A DNA stretch of 64,000 nt from Turritopsis dohrnii (taxonomy: Eukaryota; Cnidaria; Hydrozoa; Anthoathecata; Oceaniidae). The notes under the pieces were generated by a model that did no database searches, was not told the origin of the DNA, and saw only the letters and a program-made list of their open reading frames with translations. The translations under genes were made by a program, and so were the position numbers. Shown piece after piece: positions 31,415 through 44,261 of the stretch. Within the stretch, counting starts at the first letter, position 1. The number at the start of each line of letters is the position of its first letter. The stretch is from positions 372,001-436,000 of the forward strand of contig BQMF02000284.1 in the NCBI GenBank assembly GCA_027922465.2, read 5' to 3'.

Positions 31415-34400
31415 ATGTATAATATAGGAAGAGACAATGCTATTGCCCCTGCCATTCCAGCAACTTTTAGGAATGGACAATTTGTTTTGCAACCACCTGA
31501 TCAACAACAAATTCGATCAGTAATCCAACGTAGGTTTGCACACGAAGATGTCGCTATTGCGCGATGTCGCGAAATGCATGATAACATGGATGATCTCCAT
31601 AATTCTCAAGGTATTTCTGAGAATGAGCGCCGTAGGAATCGCGATGCTGAAAGACGCGTTCAGAACCGTCAAAATGAAAACGCTGACGAAAGATTAGTTA
31701 GGCGGAATAGAAATATGCAACGTATGCGAGCTAGACGGACTACATTAAGTTTGCATTGTGCTGGGCGACAACCTGATCAATTGCCTGAGCAACATTACTT
31801 AGGCCCCATGGACAAGGTTTGTCAACGCTGTGGTGCTAAAATGTTTGCTGATGAAAGTAATTTCAAATGTTGTCATAATGGTAAGATACCAGGGGCGGAT
31901 CTAGGATTTTTTTTGTACCAGGTCCGAATGTTCAAAATAAAATAGTGAATGCCTAAACCTCGCCCCCCACCATGGTTGGGGGGCAAAGAAAATTTTCGAG
32001 TCTGAATCGTCTAAAAACGCCATTTCGTGCTATTTCGTGCTATTTAAGTTGATAGTTTGTAATAAGAATTAAAAAAAGTAAAATATCCATGAGATCAATT
32101 TATATGATGCATATCCAATATGTATCTTAAGGCTAGGGTAATGGTAAATCGATCTTCTGAACTTATAGCATTAAGGTTATTAGTAACTCAAATAAAGTCT
32201 ATGCTCCATAACCGCTTTCACAGATACCTCCATTGAATGCTTACTTATTTACCTGAGTTATTCTTAACAAAAATTAATAACTATATGGTTATGAAAGTTA
32301 TCTGTGAACAACAAAATTTAACCTTCCAGAACAAACAATACACAAGGGAGACAAAAAAGTACATCCAAGGATAGAGAATATTATATAAACTAAGAAAACA
32401 AATCAAACCATGCATATTAAAAATATCTGTTTTGGGAAAACTATTATATTTTTTTGGTTTGAAAGCATAACAGTCATGTTATTTGAAGAAATAATAATAA
32501 CCATATTTGGTTTGAAATATGAAAAAGAATAACTTCAAATTTTTCAGCAAAACTACTACAAACACTGGAACATGAAGGTAATTTAGCAGGATTACAAGTT
32601 TTTAATGTAATGAATGTTACCAGAAGCTTAAACGTTTTTTCTAACTGAGATCAAAAATTAATCTGATGATGACCTCTGGAAATATAATGAAATGAAATAA
32701 AATACCTTTTCGATCTCAGAAAAATTATTTATACTTTACCTAGCATTTTATTGTCGTATGCCTGAAACGATATGTTTACATGTTTCATTGTCTACCTGAA
32801 TTTTGAATTTTATCCCATTACACAAGTTTTTAGGGATACAAACACATATAACAAAATAAAATTAAATAGAACAGGTTGTAATGTTTCCCCCCTAGTCTTA
32901 AGTGAAATACCATGAAGAGTTTACAGCAGTCTAATTTTCCCAGTTGATGTAGTTTAAGTTCTGGGAGCAAAAAGACTCTCCCATAGACAGAGCAGAAGAG
33001 AGACAGTCAGGTACAACACCCTGTATTATTTCAGTTAATATATTGAAGAAAGTCTCCAATCTAACAACATTTAACCAACCCAATATGAATACAACATGCC
33101 TAATAAACAGCTTTTTACATGCAACAACTTTACATATATACATTCATGAAAAGGATAGTTATGATCGTTAACAGATAAAGAACAGTCAAGAACGGTTCGA
33201 AAACTTCTAAAAGAATCTCACCTCTTGTTGATGTTGTTGCTTTTCAGAAAAAGTAACTCCAAGCACAATAAAATTTCTCACATCATCAAATAAATTGTCA
33301 CCAACAAGAGCATCTGAAAAGTCAATTTACATCCTCTTGTATCCGAACTGAAATAATAAACAACCAGCCATCTTTAATTTTAGAAATGAAAAGAAACCAC
33401 AAATTCCTTTATCAAAACAGATAAAAAAAATCAAATACATCATACACAAAATCAAATTATTCTATTCAAATTAAACAAATCCTTTACCTTAGCCATCAAC
33501 CTCTGCTCAACTAACTGGTAAAAATTTCGATGCACATTGTACATCAAAAAAAGACTTGTTTAAACTGGTAAAGTTCGCCAGATTTCCACAATCCTACATA
33601 ATCAAAACATTGTGACTCATCTGTGCCGACAACTTTGTTATCAAATCTTCGTAAATCGCTTATATATAACAATCATTGCTATCAAACGCAGCTTTCACCT
33701 TCCAAACCTACTTCGATTAAGAATTCATTGCACGAGGGAGGCGATAAGCTTGACCTATTTGCAAAAACTATAGTCTGGAAGACAAAGCACCAATCGGTCC
33801 AAAATCACACGGTCAAAAGTCACTTATCCAAAACTACAAGTGAAATTTTAACCGAGGCTTGATAGGTCAATTGTTTAGCAATCTATTGTTCTCAAGATTT
33901 TAAGCCAATGGAATGCGTTAAAATGCAGTGCCTTCGAAAACTCAAAGTGGGCAACATGGTCCTTAGCCTACTCGCTTATGTACGATTTGCAAAGTTTAAT
34001 TCAGCCGGAAAAATCGTTTATTGATCTGAGACTATCGAAAAATGAGTGATCATAAAGTATGGACTGTGTTTCATGACGTATCACTTCTCAAGGCTAATTC
34101 CCGTGAAGATTTGATCGGCACGGCGCGTGCAACAGCTACAAGAACTAAATTGCGCTCGTTTAAAATTTTTGATTTCTTTTGATTTTACCAGGTCGGTCGA
34201 CCAATCTGACCACCCTTGGATCCGCCCCTGAGATACACCTTAATGACATTAATTACCCTAATGATCTTAAAGATCTTTTAGTAGGTAATACAAATCAAGC
34301 AAAGAACTTTCAAGAAAATATTCGAAAGTTTAATAGTTCTGTCGCTTTTGCGTCGATGGGTGCAAAGATGGCTGTACCACCAGGTCGAGGACCACCTGTC

Positions 34401-37400
34401 TTTCGAATTAATGGTCAGGTATGTCACCGTACAGGGAATCTACATCCGTCAGAAGGAGTTCCTCCATCATATGGTCAGTTGTACATTAATGATGGGATGG
34501 ATGCATTCAATGAAAGAATGGCAAGACCTGAAAATCAAGGTTGTTCGCCTGAAGTAATGCAAAATTTGCAAGACATCATTATTAGAGAAAGTCCTTACGC
34601 TGCTGCATACAAATACATGAGTGAGGTAGAAGCTGAGGAATTACGGCTTGCCCAAGAGCAAAATCGCCAACCATCTTTGGTAAAATTTTGAGTTATTAAT
34701 CAGTAATCTTTCTAGGTTTTTTTTAAAATCATTTATTTTCAAAATGTTACATTTTTAAATTTAGGTTAGAATGCACCTAAGGAGTGGTGGCGATCGGCGG
34801 CGTTACAATCTACCACACCATGATGAAGTAGCAGCTGTTTTTGTTGGTGAAGATGGTGCACCACCTGCCTTTCGGGATATTGTTGTTTATCCTCGAGACA
34901 GACCATTGCAATGTCTACCAACAAATTCATCACATCTGGATCCAATGGTTTATCCAGTCTTTTTTCCAAGGGGAGAGTCTGGTTGGACTACAGATATTCC
35001 TCATGTAGCTGAACATGCTTCAGGTAGTCGGTGTCGCACGACTGCACTACAATATTATACTTATAGGTTTTCATACAGAAGCAATTTTAATCCCATTTTA
35101 AAAGGTAAAAGATTATTTCAACAATTCGCGGTTCACTGTTACTGTAAGGTGGAATCTGAACGTCTCAACTATATTCGGAAAAACCAAAAAGTGTTACGTG
35201 TTGAGCAATATCAAGGGTTGATTGATCATCTTGCCAATGTTGCAGGAAATAGAGGTTTAAATGCAGGCAGACCTGTGATATTACCATCGTCTTTTCAGGG
35301 CAGTCCAAGAGCTATGCAACAAAATTACCAAGATGCAATGGCTATGGTGACTAAAATGGGAAAACCTGATTTGTTCTGCACTTTTACGTGTAATCCAAAT
35401 TGGAAGGAAATTACCGAAAATTTAGATAATGAGCCTGCACATTATCGACCTGACTTGGTTGCACGTGTTTTTAATTTGAAATTGAAAGCACTTTTAAATG
35501 ATGTCATAAAAAATGGTGTATTGGGGAAAACAATTTCTCGCCTTTATGTGATTGAATTTCAAAAGCGTTCTTTACCTCATGCACATATTCTTATTCATTT
35601 AGCACAAGAGGATAAATTACAAAATGCTGATGATGTTGACAGCTTGATATGTGCTGAAATCCCTGATCCCGATGAGGAGCCATAACTACACAACATCATC
35701 AAATCGTGTATGATACATGGTCCATGCGGGATTTACAATGTGACTTCTGTTTGTATGGGAGATGATGGCAACTGTACCAAAGACTTTCCCAAATCATTCT
35801 GTGATGCAACACAAATGAATGTTAATGGCTATCCTTTGTATCGCAGACGAAATAATGGTCGAACTGTGAGGGTTAAAAATGTAGATTTAGATAATCGATG
35901 GGTAGTTCCATACTGTCCTTGGTTATCAAAGAAATATAATAGGCATATAAATTTGGAGGCCTGTACTTCTATAAAAAGTGTTAAATATTTATTCAAATAC
36001 GTATATAAAGGACATGATCGAGCGCATGTCGAAATTAACGAACAATTGCAATATGATGAAATTAAAACTTTTTTAGATGCTCGATATGTTAGTGCACCTG
36101 AAGCTCTGTGGAGAATCTTTGAGTTCTCTATGCATGAGAAATCACACTGTATCAAAAGATTGGCAGTGCATTTGCCAGATCTTCAACGAGTTTATTTTCA
36201 ACCTGGTGAAGAGTATGCAGCTGCTGACAGGGCATCTATGACAGACACTCACCTCACAGCATGGTTTAAATTGAATGTTGAAGATCCTGATGCCCGACAG
36301 TATCTGTTTCCTGACATTCCATATCATTATGTATTTCATGATAAGGAAAAAAATGGAAAGCAAGAGATAAAACATATAAGCCAATAATTGCTCGACTATA
36401 CAATGCAAGACCAACAGAAGGAGAAAGATTTTTCCTTCGTGTTTTATTGCTTCACATCCCTGGTGCTACATCATTCGAGTATTTGCGCACGTTCAATGGG
36501 GTGGTTTTTGATACGTTCCGTGAAGCATGTATTGCAAGAGGTCTTCTTCAAGATGATGATGAATGGCACAATACATTGGAAGAGGCATCTACATTCCAAA
36601 TGCCTCAACAATTGAGGCAATTGTTCGTCACAATATTGACACACTGTGAGCCATTGAATCCGTTAGATCTGTGGAATACATTCAAGGATCAATTGTGCGA
36701 GGATTATGCGCGCACATTGCCTGCTACTCAAGCTGAGCAAAAGGTTTTGGGATATATCGATAACATACTCAAACAATTTTGTATGTCCTTAACGCAATTA
36801 AACCTTCCTGAGTTAATTGAACAAATTGACGAGGAAGAGGTTGATGTTAACTTATACATTGACTAGACACAACAGGTAAGGCTTCTGCTTAATGAGCAGC
36901 AGGTCGCTGTGGCTGATGCAATATTATCTGCTGTTTCAAATGTAAAAAACGCTTTGGCACAACCTGATACATTGTTTTATCTTGATGGACCAGCTGGCAC
37001 AGGTAAAACATTTACATACAACTATGTTATAGCAGCATGTAGGGCCAGAGGTTGGAAAGTCGCTGCTGCTGCATATACAGGTATTGCAGCCACTTTACTT
37101 TCTGGTGGGTCTACATTGCATTCATTATTTCGTTTGCCTGTTCCTGTTTTAGAAACCAGTGTTTGTAATGTAACTCGGACATCAAAACATGCTGAATACT
37201 TACGTAGTGTAGACCTGTTTCTCATCGATGAAGCGACAATGGTTTCCACTCATATTTTTCATGCCATCGATCGATTACTTCGTGATGTTTGTAAAAACGA
37301 TACTCTCTTTGGTGGCAAAGTAATGTTATGGGGCGGAGATTTCCGTCAATGCTTACCTGTTGTAAAGAAAGCAAAACCTACTGATGTTATTGAGGTGTGT

Positions 37401-38288
37401 TTAACCAGTTCTGCATTGTGGGGTTCAGTGTCAAAATTCTCATTAACTCAAAACATGAGAGCTAGACCTGAGGAGCAACAATTTTGTCAGTGGCTGTTGC
37501 AATTGGGTAATGGGGAATTACCATTTAAACAAGATGATCCTGCTAAAGGTGCCATTGAAATTCCAGATTGCTGTGTCGTGTCTGAAAACACATCACTTAT
37601 TTCAGTCATGTATGACGGCCTGGAACCTCATCAATATGCTTCGACTGCTATTTTGACACCTACAAATGAGCAGTCATTAATAATTAATAATGAGGTGTTG
37701 GAAAGATTGCCTGGTGAACCAGTTTGCTATTATAGTGCGGATGAAGTTGATTGTGATGATGAGGACGAGCGACAAAATTATCCGCTTGATTTTTTAAACA
37801 GCATCACACCATCTGGTATGCCTCCACATTGTTTGAAAATTAAAGTTGGAGCAATAATTATGCTTTTACGAAATTTGAACATCAAGAAGGGTCTTTGCAA
37901 CGGGACACGCTTGATTGTTCGGGAACTATCACAGAATTTTATTAAAGCTGACGTTTTGGCAGGGTCAGCTGTTGGAGAAACAATTTTCATACCTAGGGTA
38001 CAATTGTCACCCTCTGACACAGGTATACCTTTCACTTTGAAACGTAGACAACTGCCGATTCGTTTGGCTTATTCTTTCACTGTTAATAAGAGTCAAGGTC
38101 AAACATTTGAAAAAATTGGTTTGTTTCTACAACAACCGTGCTTTTCACATGGTCAACTATATGTAGCCTGTTCTAGGGCAAAGGCATTTGATAATGTTAA
38201 AGTCAAAGTTGCTGCCACAGGTAAACAAGGTTACATCAATGGGAAGTTGTATACACAGAATGTTGTATTCCCACAAGTTTTACAGTAA
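31415..38288 (+). pseudogene. Helitron Rep-PIF1 helicase gene, several lesions
   Basis: This is the rolling-circle transposition protein. It begins M-Y-N-I-G-R, with an Arg-rich segment and a C-x-x-C...C-C-H finger. It is interrupted by the insertion 31890-34230, then resumes. An intron (about 34674-34764) leads to the Helitron-like N domain and the HUH nuclease: P-H-A-H-I-L near 35580, and the two-Tyr region K-Y-L-F-K-Y-V-Y-K-G near 35990. From 36909 there is a PIF1 helicase (Walker A G-P-A-G-T-G-K-T, Walker B L-I-D-E-A-T, V-N-K-S-Q-G-Q-T). Lesions: TAA 35683-35685, a frameshift in the A-run at 36346-36352, and TAG 36864-36866. Otherwise the sequence is well preserved, so loss of function is recent or this copy moves in trans. 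Confidence 0.85.
31890..34230. mobile_element. Non-autonomous DNA transposon, CAGGGGCGGATC ends, 6-bp TSD
   Basis: Inverted ends CAGGGGCGGATC/GATCCGCCCCTG are flanked by AGATAC at 31884-31889 and 34231-34236. Removing the element and one AGATAC restores the Helitron frame exactly (G-K-I-H-L-N-D). The 2,341-bp body has no credible coding sequence. Longer frames inside it are composition artefacts. Confidence 0.9.
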
Positions 38289-38605
38289 ATTATTTATTGT
38301 TTTGTTTGTTGTGCAGTTTGCCATAATCTGTGCCCTTTTTAAAGTTCAGTAACATGTGTATTATTGTGACGGATGTGATGGATGATTATTACACTGTGTA
38401 TAGTTTTCCTTTGGGTATCTTTACCAGTGTGATACCTATTCTATCCACCAGGTGGTTCGTTAATGCTGTTTATAGTAGAACTACTGTCTCCGTTTTTTCT
38501 GATACACGATGACTGTTCCTTAAGGTGCCAGCTGTTAACTGCTATATTTCATACTGAAGAAATGTAATCAACTTATATCGCATGATATGTTCATTTCTTC
38601 TTTAG

Positions 38606-38711
38606 GTGGAGTACAAGTCCCATTGACTTACGTTCCCGTCGTGTACTCTGTTACCATGAATTGCGCATGGAAAATCACGAGCTTTTAGTCAATAGCAACA
38701 CATCTCCATAG
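38606..38711 (+). other. Possible exon between helicase and micro-exon chain
   Basis: A good acceptor (ttctttag) precedes an open run of 34 codons ending in TAG (W-S-T-S-P-I-D-L-R-S-R-R...). The amino-acid mix looks protein-like, but no family is recognised and no upstream exon could be tied to it. It may be chance. Confidence 0.25.
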
Positions 38712-38859
38712 GCAATTCATGAACCAAAAGTCAGGGCATCTCTTTGAAAGAGATATATTTTCAGTTTAGTAATGTAGTATCTCTAGCATTATTTTTGTAA
38801 GAGTTGTAAATTAAAACTATGAAATTTTTATTTAATTTTAGTAATAAAAAAAAAATATA

Positions 38860-40054
38860 ATGGCTGCAGCCAACACAGACCTCAGTAAGTTGTACATTTT
38901 TAACTGGGATTTTCTATTGCATTTAAGTTATTTGCATTCTAATAAATATATCTTCCTCCTATATTTTAGTATTCGAAACAGAATGTGCTGCAAGTAAGGT
39001 TTACATTATTTACTTTCACCGCTTTTTCATTAAAGAAGATACTATGGTTTTAACTGCTTTATTTTTAGAGTTACAACAATATGACAAAAAGAAACCAGGT
39101 ATGCAATTAAACATAACTACCTTTCTATGATACCTTTTGAAGACCCTGAAGGAAGCTGAAAGAAATTCATATTACGAAATCATGTTTGGTACATAATAGT
39201 TTGATTCATAAACATTTTATTTTTAGTAATGGAAATGGTTAAACGGGCACAGCCCATACAGAAAACCCGTTCTGGTAAGCTTTCTAAGTAATAGCTAGAT
39301 AATATATATGTTTCATTCATATGACGCCTTTCATTCATATGACTCCTTCCTTCATATGTTATGGGTGTAGATATATACGCATTTAACTTTTTTTAGATAA
39401 TGCTACAACAAGCAAATATGTGAATAGTGAATTTTCGTAATCATGTTCATGTTCATGTATAACAATACCATTCTTTGAGCAGTGATCAGTACATATAGGC
39501 ACGGTTATATATTTTTTTCAGATCTAATGGATGTGGATGCGCCCACTGGAAATAGTAAGAGTGCAAATATTCTTATTTTTAATGAATGTATAATGTATGT
39601 CTTCTTAACACTTCTGTAACTGTTATGTTCCATATGTTTTTAGATGTTGGAAAGCCTTCATCAATGGGAAAACCGGTCCCAAGTACCAGCGCGAATAGTA
39701 AGTTTATGAATAGATTTTATTTTGCGTCACACATAGTTCATTTAAGTGTCTACTTTGATCAGTCACATGTATGATATTTTTTCAGATCTCGATGTCGAAA
39801 CTAACAGTGGAAAAAGTAAGATTTAATTTGTAGAATCTAACATCAACTTATTGCATTTGCGGTAAACTATTAATTTCTATTGATTTTGTTTAGAACTCAC
39901 GTATGTGGATTTTGCCCGTTACCGGGAAACAAACCCGGGCTCCCGATCCATGGCGGCCTTTCGGGTTTGGTCCAAAAATGGTGGTCGGGACCGGCCCGAC
40001 TATATATACAATAAAAAAAAAATAATAATAAAAAAAATAAAAATAATCTATTGA
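38860..40054 (+). CDS. Chain of eight micro-exons, all phase 1, unknown protein
   Basis: An ATG at 38860 opens exons 38860-38884, 38970-38993, 39069-39098, 39227-39274, 39522-39554, 39644-39697, 39786-39815 and 39894-40054 (stop TGA). Every intron has GT/AG ends with a T-rich acceptor and interrupts a codon after its first base. The internal exons are 24, 30, 48, 33, 54 and 30 nt, all multiples of three, so any can be skipped without frame loss. The peptide is hydrophilic (pieces L-Q-Q-Y-D-K-K-K-P, K-R-A-Q-P-I-Q-K-T-R-S, L-M-D-V-D-A-P-T-G-N, L-D-V-E-T-N-S-G-K). The last exon turns GC-rich and then A-rich, so its end may be an insertion. No family is recognised. It lies inside the Helitron, downstream of the helicase, on the same strand. 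Confidence 0.55.
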
Positions 40055-40078
40055 AAAATATTATAAAAATTTTGAATT

Positions 40079-40143
40079 ATTCTACGCTGTAAGAAACAGG
40101 GTAAAATGAAAGTATAAGTATAATGTTTCTTACAGCGTAGAAT
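40079..40143. repeat. Perfect 19-bp hairpin near the Helitron 3' end
   Basis: ATTCTACGCTGTAAGAAAC (40079-40097) faces its exact complement at 40125-40143 across a 27-nt loop. It could be a tiny inverted-repeat element or a structured 3' region. It is separate from the terminal Helitron hairpin at about 40408-40428. Confidence 0.7.
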
Positions 40144-40696
40144 TAGTATTTCGTTGTTTGTATATTTGTTTTTTTATTTGAGAATAAATGTTTGTTGTCA
40201 ATCTGTTATCTTTTTTTACTTCCATTGTCACGATTCAGTAAATAGTTCTTCGTAGCCAAATCACGTCAACCTACCATGTTCTTTGAAATCGCTCCTCTCA
40301 TTTGATATTTTTGTACTGGTCTACATTCCAAGCAATTGTTGAACTTTATTATACTTAAATTCATTATACTAAGCCTTTCTCTCTGTTCAGCTCACATCGA
40401 TCAAAACCTGTAAAAAAATTTTACACGGGTTACTAGTATTACCATATTACCATATATCATTATCATATCAGTTAATAATATATCATAAGGCTATAAATGA
40501 CATTGCATTAGAGATAGCAAATAAGAGACCTTAAAGTGACATATACATTTAATGATTTATATAGTTTTTTTTGTTTTGTTTTTTTAATGGGTTGCTCCCT
40601 GCAAGGCCGAAGGCACTACTAGGCAGAGAGCTACAAGATGAGAAAAGGAAGAACAGTTATAAACATGGATGAGAGGGATGAGAAAAGAAAGAAGAG

Positions 40697-41371
40697 TTAT
40701 AAAGATAGAGCAAAGTGGCAGTTAACCTTGAATTTAAAAGATTGCAGATCATCCGCAGCAGTAAAGCAACTATAAGGGAAAGAATTCCAGAGGCGAACAG
40801 TCCGAGGGAAAAGGGTAGATGAATAAAAGTTCTTATGGCATGTTGGAACCTGAACAGTCAAAGAGAATTTCGAAGAGAGACAAGTGTTCCGAGAGAAAGT
40901 CTTAGGAGAAGGGGTCATTAGAACAATACCCATGAAAGCATTCATAGAAAAGAGACAGGGAAGCAACGTTTCTCCGATGCAGTACTCAAGACAATGGCGA
41001 ATAGTGGCCTTAAATATGTAGATGATAGATTCAGCCGAAAGAAAGTGGCGGACCCAAAAACGTGAGCCAACCTTCATAGCAGCAGATTTAGCAATGGACT
41101 CGATGTAAGAATTCAATGTGAAATTCTTTGTGAAAGTTAAACCTAGAAGATGAACATGAGATGACTCTGCAAGCTCACTTCCGTTCATAAGAGCAGAAGG
41201 AATTACAGTGTCCCTGAAGCGATTAATAGAGAGTAGCTTAGTTCTCGAAGCATTGAAGGAAACCAGCCATTTCTGACCCCATTCAACTACTGTCCTAAGG
41301 TTGTTCTCCAACTCAGCAGCCATTTCAACCTTATCAAACAAGTCCTTAGTTCTTTCAAGAGACAAGTGCAA
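40697..41371 (-). pseudogene. LINE reverse-transcriptase C-terminal fragment
   Basis: The minus frame gives R-T-V-V-E-W-G-Q-K-W-L-V-S-F-N-A, then L-L-G-L-T-F, Y-I-E-S-I-A-K-S-A, R-H-C-L-E-Y-C and a closing F-P-R-T-V-R-L-W-N-S-F-P. These motifs follow the RT palm in Jockey/CR1-type LINEs. A large block between E-Y-C and the terminal F-P-R-T is missing, so this is an internally deleted 3' remnant. It is a different lineage from the LINE at 13469-15580. Confidence 0.65.
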
Positions 41372-41885
41372 AATGACACTACATCATAGATAGCAAATAA
41401 GAAACCTTATAAGGTGACATACATATTAGGCCACCTATAATTAATCATTGGTTCATAGTCTTCCGTGCACATTCAGAATTAAAATTCAATAATTGCGCAT
41501 CAAGTTTGATTATTTTTCTAAAGTTATAAAATCATTTAAAAATAGGATTTTTCTTCTTTTATTGTTGCGAAGTAACCAATATAATCGTGGAGAGGTAAAA
41601 TCGAAAACGTCCATAAACTGCATAACCAAAAATTGTTGATAAGCTTTTCACCAACGGCTTTAAGAAAAATACCAACTAACTTCTATTCTGAATTTTATCA
41701 CACGTTTATACACTTTTGTTAACTTACGGAATGTCAAATTTGTTTACAGAATGCACTAAGCGCCCTTGAAAAACCCATTATTTTATGTTCTGTATTTATA
41801 AATAACAAGTTTTTAAAAGGAGCAATGGAATACCCTGTTTCCATAAATTCAATATGTTCTAGATCTTTTTGTAAATACTATTTAA

Positions 41886-44261
41886 CTAGTATCCCGGGTA
41901 AAAACTTTTTACCGAACTTAACTTTGAAAACATTAGGTCAAATCTGCCATTCCTGTGGTACGTACGCGTCACTCGCCACCCATGTTCAGTATGCGTTGTG
42001 TCACAGAATTTAACTCGTGTAAAAGTTTCTTTTCAGGCATTAATTTGTTATTACATTCAGAAGATAAAAAACAGAAACAAATAGCAACATGGCTCAAAAT
42101 AATATATTTATACGCAGAAGAGAAGTAACTTTAATGTAAAAAATGGCAATATATAACACAGAACTGTTTACCCAGACATACGAAACCAAACATTGAATAA
42201 CATTACAAAATGTGAATTGAAAACAAATTGATACCTTCCAACTGTGTTTCTTTCGTGCGGTAGTTACATTATACAGCAACCATTAATGAATTTTTGAAAT
42301 GATATATAGTCTGTTCTTCCCAAAACCATCAACGTCATGATTAAAACCATGAGTTTCATTTCTTTATGCTTTTTTTTATTATTACCTAAAAAATTAATAC
42401 TTGAATTGTAATACCGAAAACCTAATCATGCTATAAGAATATTGAAATAAACAACAACAACAACAACAACAAAAAAAAATGCAATTCAACTACGCATTTA
42501 TCCAAAAAACAATAACTCAAAACAACAAAACACCGTAATAGTAATTGTAATACTGTAATACCGAAAACCTAATCATGCTATAAGAATATTGAAATAAACA
42601 ACAACAACAAAAAGTGAAATTCAACTACGCATTTATCCTTAAAACAAAAATTTACCCAGAAGATAAAAAGTCACAAATAAAATCATAATGCCAAACTTAT
42701 ATACCCAGGTACGTAAACGATTACCATAACACAAAATAATGCATAAACATTTCATTGCACAGTAATAACTAATGAACTTCTTAAATACATAATCCATTCA
42801 CATCTACCATGAATAATAATCAAAAACACAAACGTAATGACAGAATTTATATATCTAAAGAGTTTATAAAAAATTGAAAACAACCACATTTTTAATCTGA
42901 GTTAAAATCTCCTCTGGCTAATTCACAACAGTTAAACAACCCTTTATTCTTATTTATCCAGCATACCAACTGTGTTATAACTAAATAGATTTTTTAACTT
43001 TAGCTGAACTTCAAACAAAATGGGATACCTTTCACTGCCAATTCAAACACTTCTAAACTCTTTACTTCTATATTCATTCCTGTAAACAAATTACTAATAC
43101 TTTATTTACTTTCCAGCACAAACATACATAGGTATATATTTATAAAACACTTTCGCTACCATTTTTTTAAGTGAAATACATAAAACTGCTCTCTTCATTT
43201 GGAAAAACTGCTAAACTTTCTGTATTTTCCAGTAGATTTTGTACTTTTTGGCAGGCAGGCAAAAGCATCAAGCATCGATATAAATTAGATACAATAGATA
43301 CAATCAGACAGCATAACACATTCCCCACTTCCACAGCGTCATGAGAAATAAAAACATTCATAGCTGTAGGACCATTTTTAATGTAATAATAGCGCGCGTT
43401 ACCAAAACAAATTTCTCTCGGCTTCCTTTTCATCCAGCAGCATATACACATACTAAACGACAGAATAACTGAGACATCCACTCAAAGCTAAATCAATTAA
43501 TCTTTCAAAACTAAATTAAAACCATTCCTTACTGTGTAAATAAACATGAAACTGCATTTCTCCACTGCACTTTCTTCTGTATAGCGATATTTGATAACTA
43601 AAACGTAAACAAACATTTAAAAACCTGTTCTTTTATTAATCTAAAATATTAAACAATAAAAGTCTTATCGTTCTGCACAGCCAATTTTTCAAAACTTCAC
43701 TGCACTTCTTCTGTATAAAAGTTTTATAATAATACCTTTTGTTCGTTCGATCTTTCTGCAGCTAATTTTTAAAAACTTCACTGCACTTCTTCTGTATATC
43801 TAAATATGATTTTTCATTGTAAACAAACGATAATAAAACGTTTTATAATAATAACAATACCTTCGTGCATACAAACCTGTGTTTCTTCATCAGTTCTTTC
43901 GTCGATTTGCTGCCTAAAACAATCAAATTTAAATCAAAATATTCGTATACAAAAAGAAACACGTCTTCTTCGCGAAGTTTCTTGCTCACGAAATGATCGT
44001 TGATAAATTTCGAACGATTAACATTGCATTGCTCGCACTCCTCCAAAGACGTTTTTCGGCTGATTTCCACTGCGCAAGCCAAAAATAACAAAACGGAGGA
44101 GCATATACTAATCGCGAAAAATCAAAAAAATCACTCTCGCTTTGGCGTGGTTTTACGACGAAAAGGGAAAAAATAAGAAGGATTTGACCGTGAAAAAAAA
44201 GAAAAAATATCACTCTCTAAAATAAAAGTGGGATGCACAATCGCGGATTATTATAATAAGA
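41886..44261 (-). mobile_element. Non-autonomous Helitron (2.4 kb)
   Basis: On the minus strand the 5' end is TCTTATTATAATAATCCGCG, preceded by A. The 3' end is a hairpin GGTAAAAA/TTTTTACC, then CGGGATACTAG followed by T. No Rep or helicase remains. It contains a direct repeat of about 110 bp (42405-42460 and 42545-42640 share accgaaaacctaatcatgct) and an (AAC)n tract. Confidence 0.75.

Larger units (their letters stand above)
30623..40436 (+). mobile_element. Autonomous Helitron (interrupted)
   Basis: The 5' end is TCTATATACTAATACGCG preceded by A. The 3' end is a hairpin (TGTAAAA/TTTTACA with CC...GG) followed by ACGGGTTACTAG and then T. A-T flanks and a CTAG end are the Helitron rule. It encodes a Rep/helicase protein in the same direction. 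Its flanks are pieces of the same satellite-like repeat, consistent with insertion into that array. It contains a 2.34-kb DNA transposon (31890-34230). Confidence 0.85.

Noticed and set aside
1188..36866. Reassigned stop codons (alternative genetic code)
   Set aside because: All three stops interrupt frames, and clear terminal stops of all kinds are also used. Frameshifts occur in the same genes. Decay explains this better.
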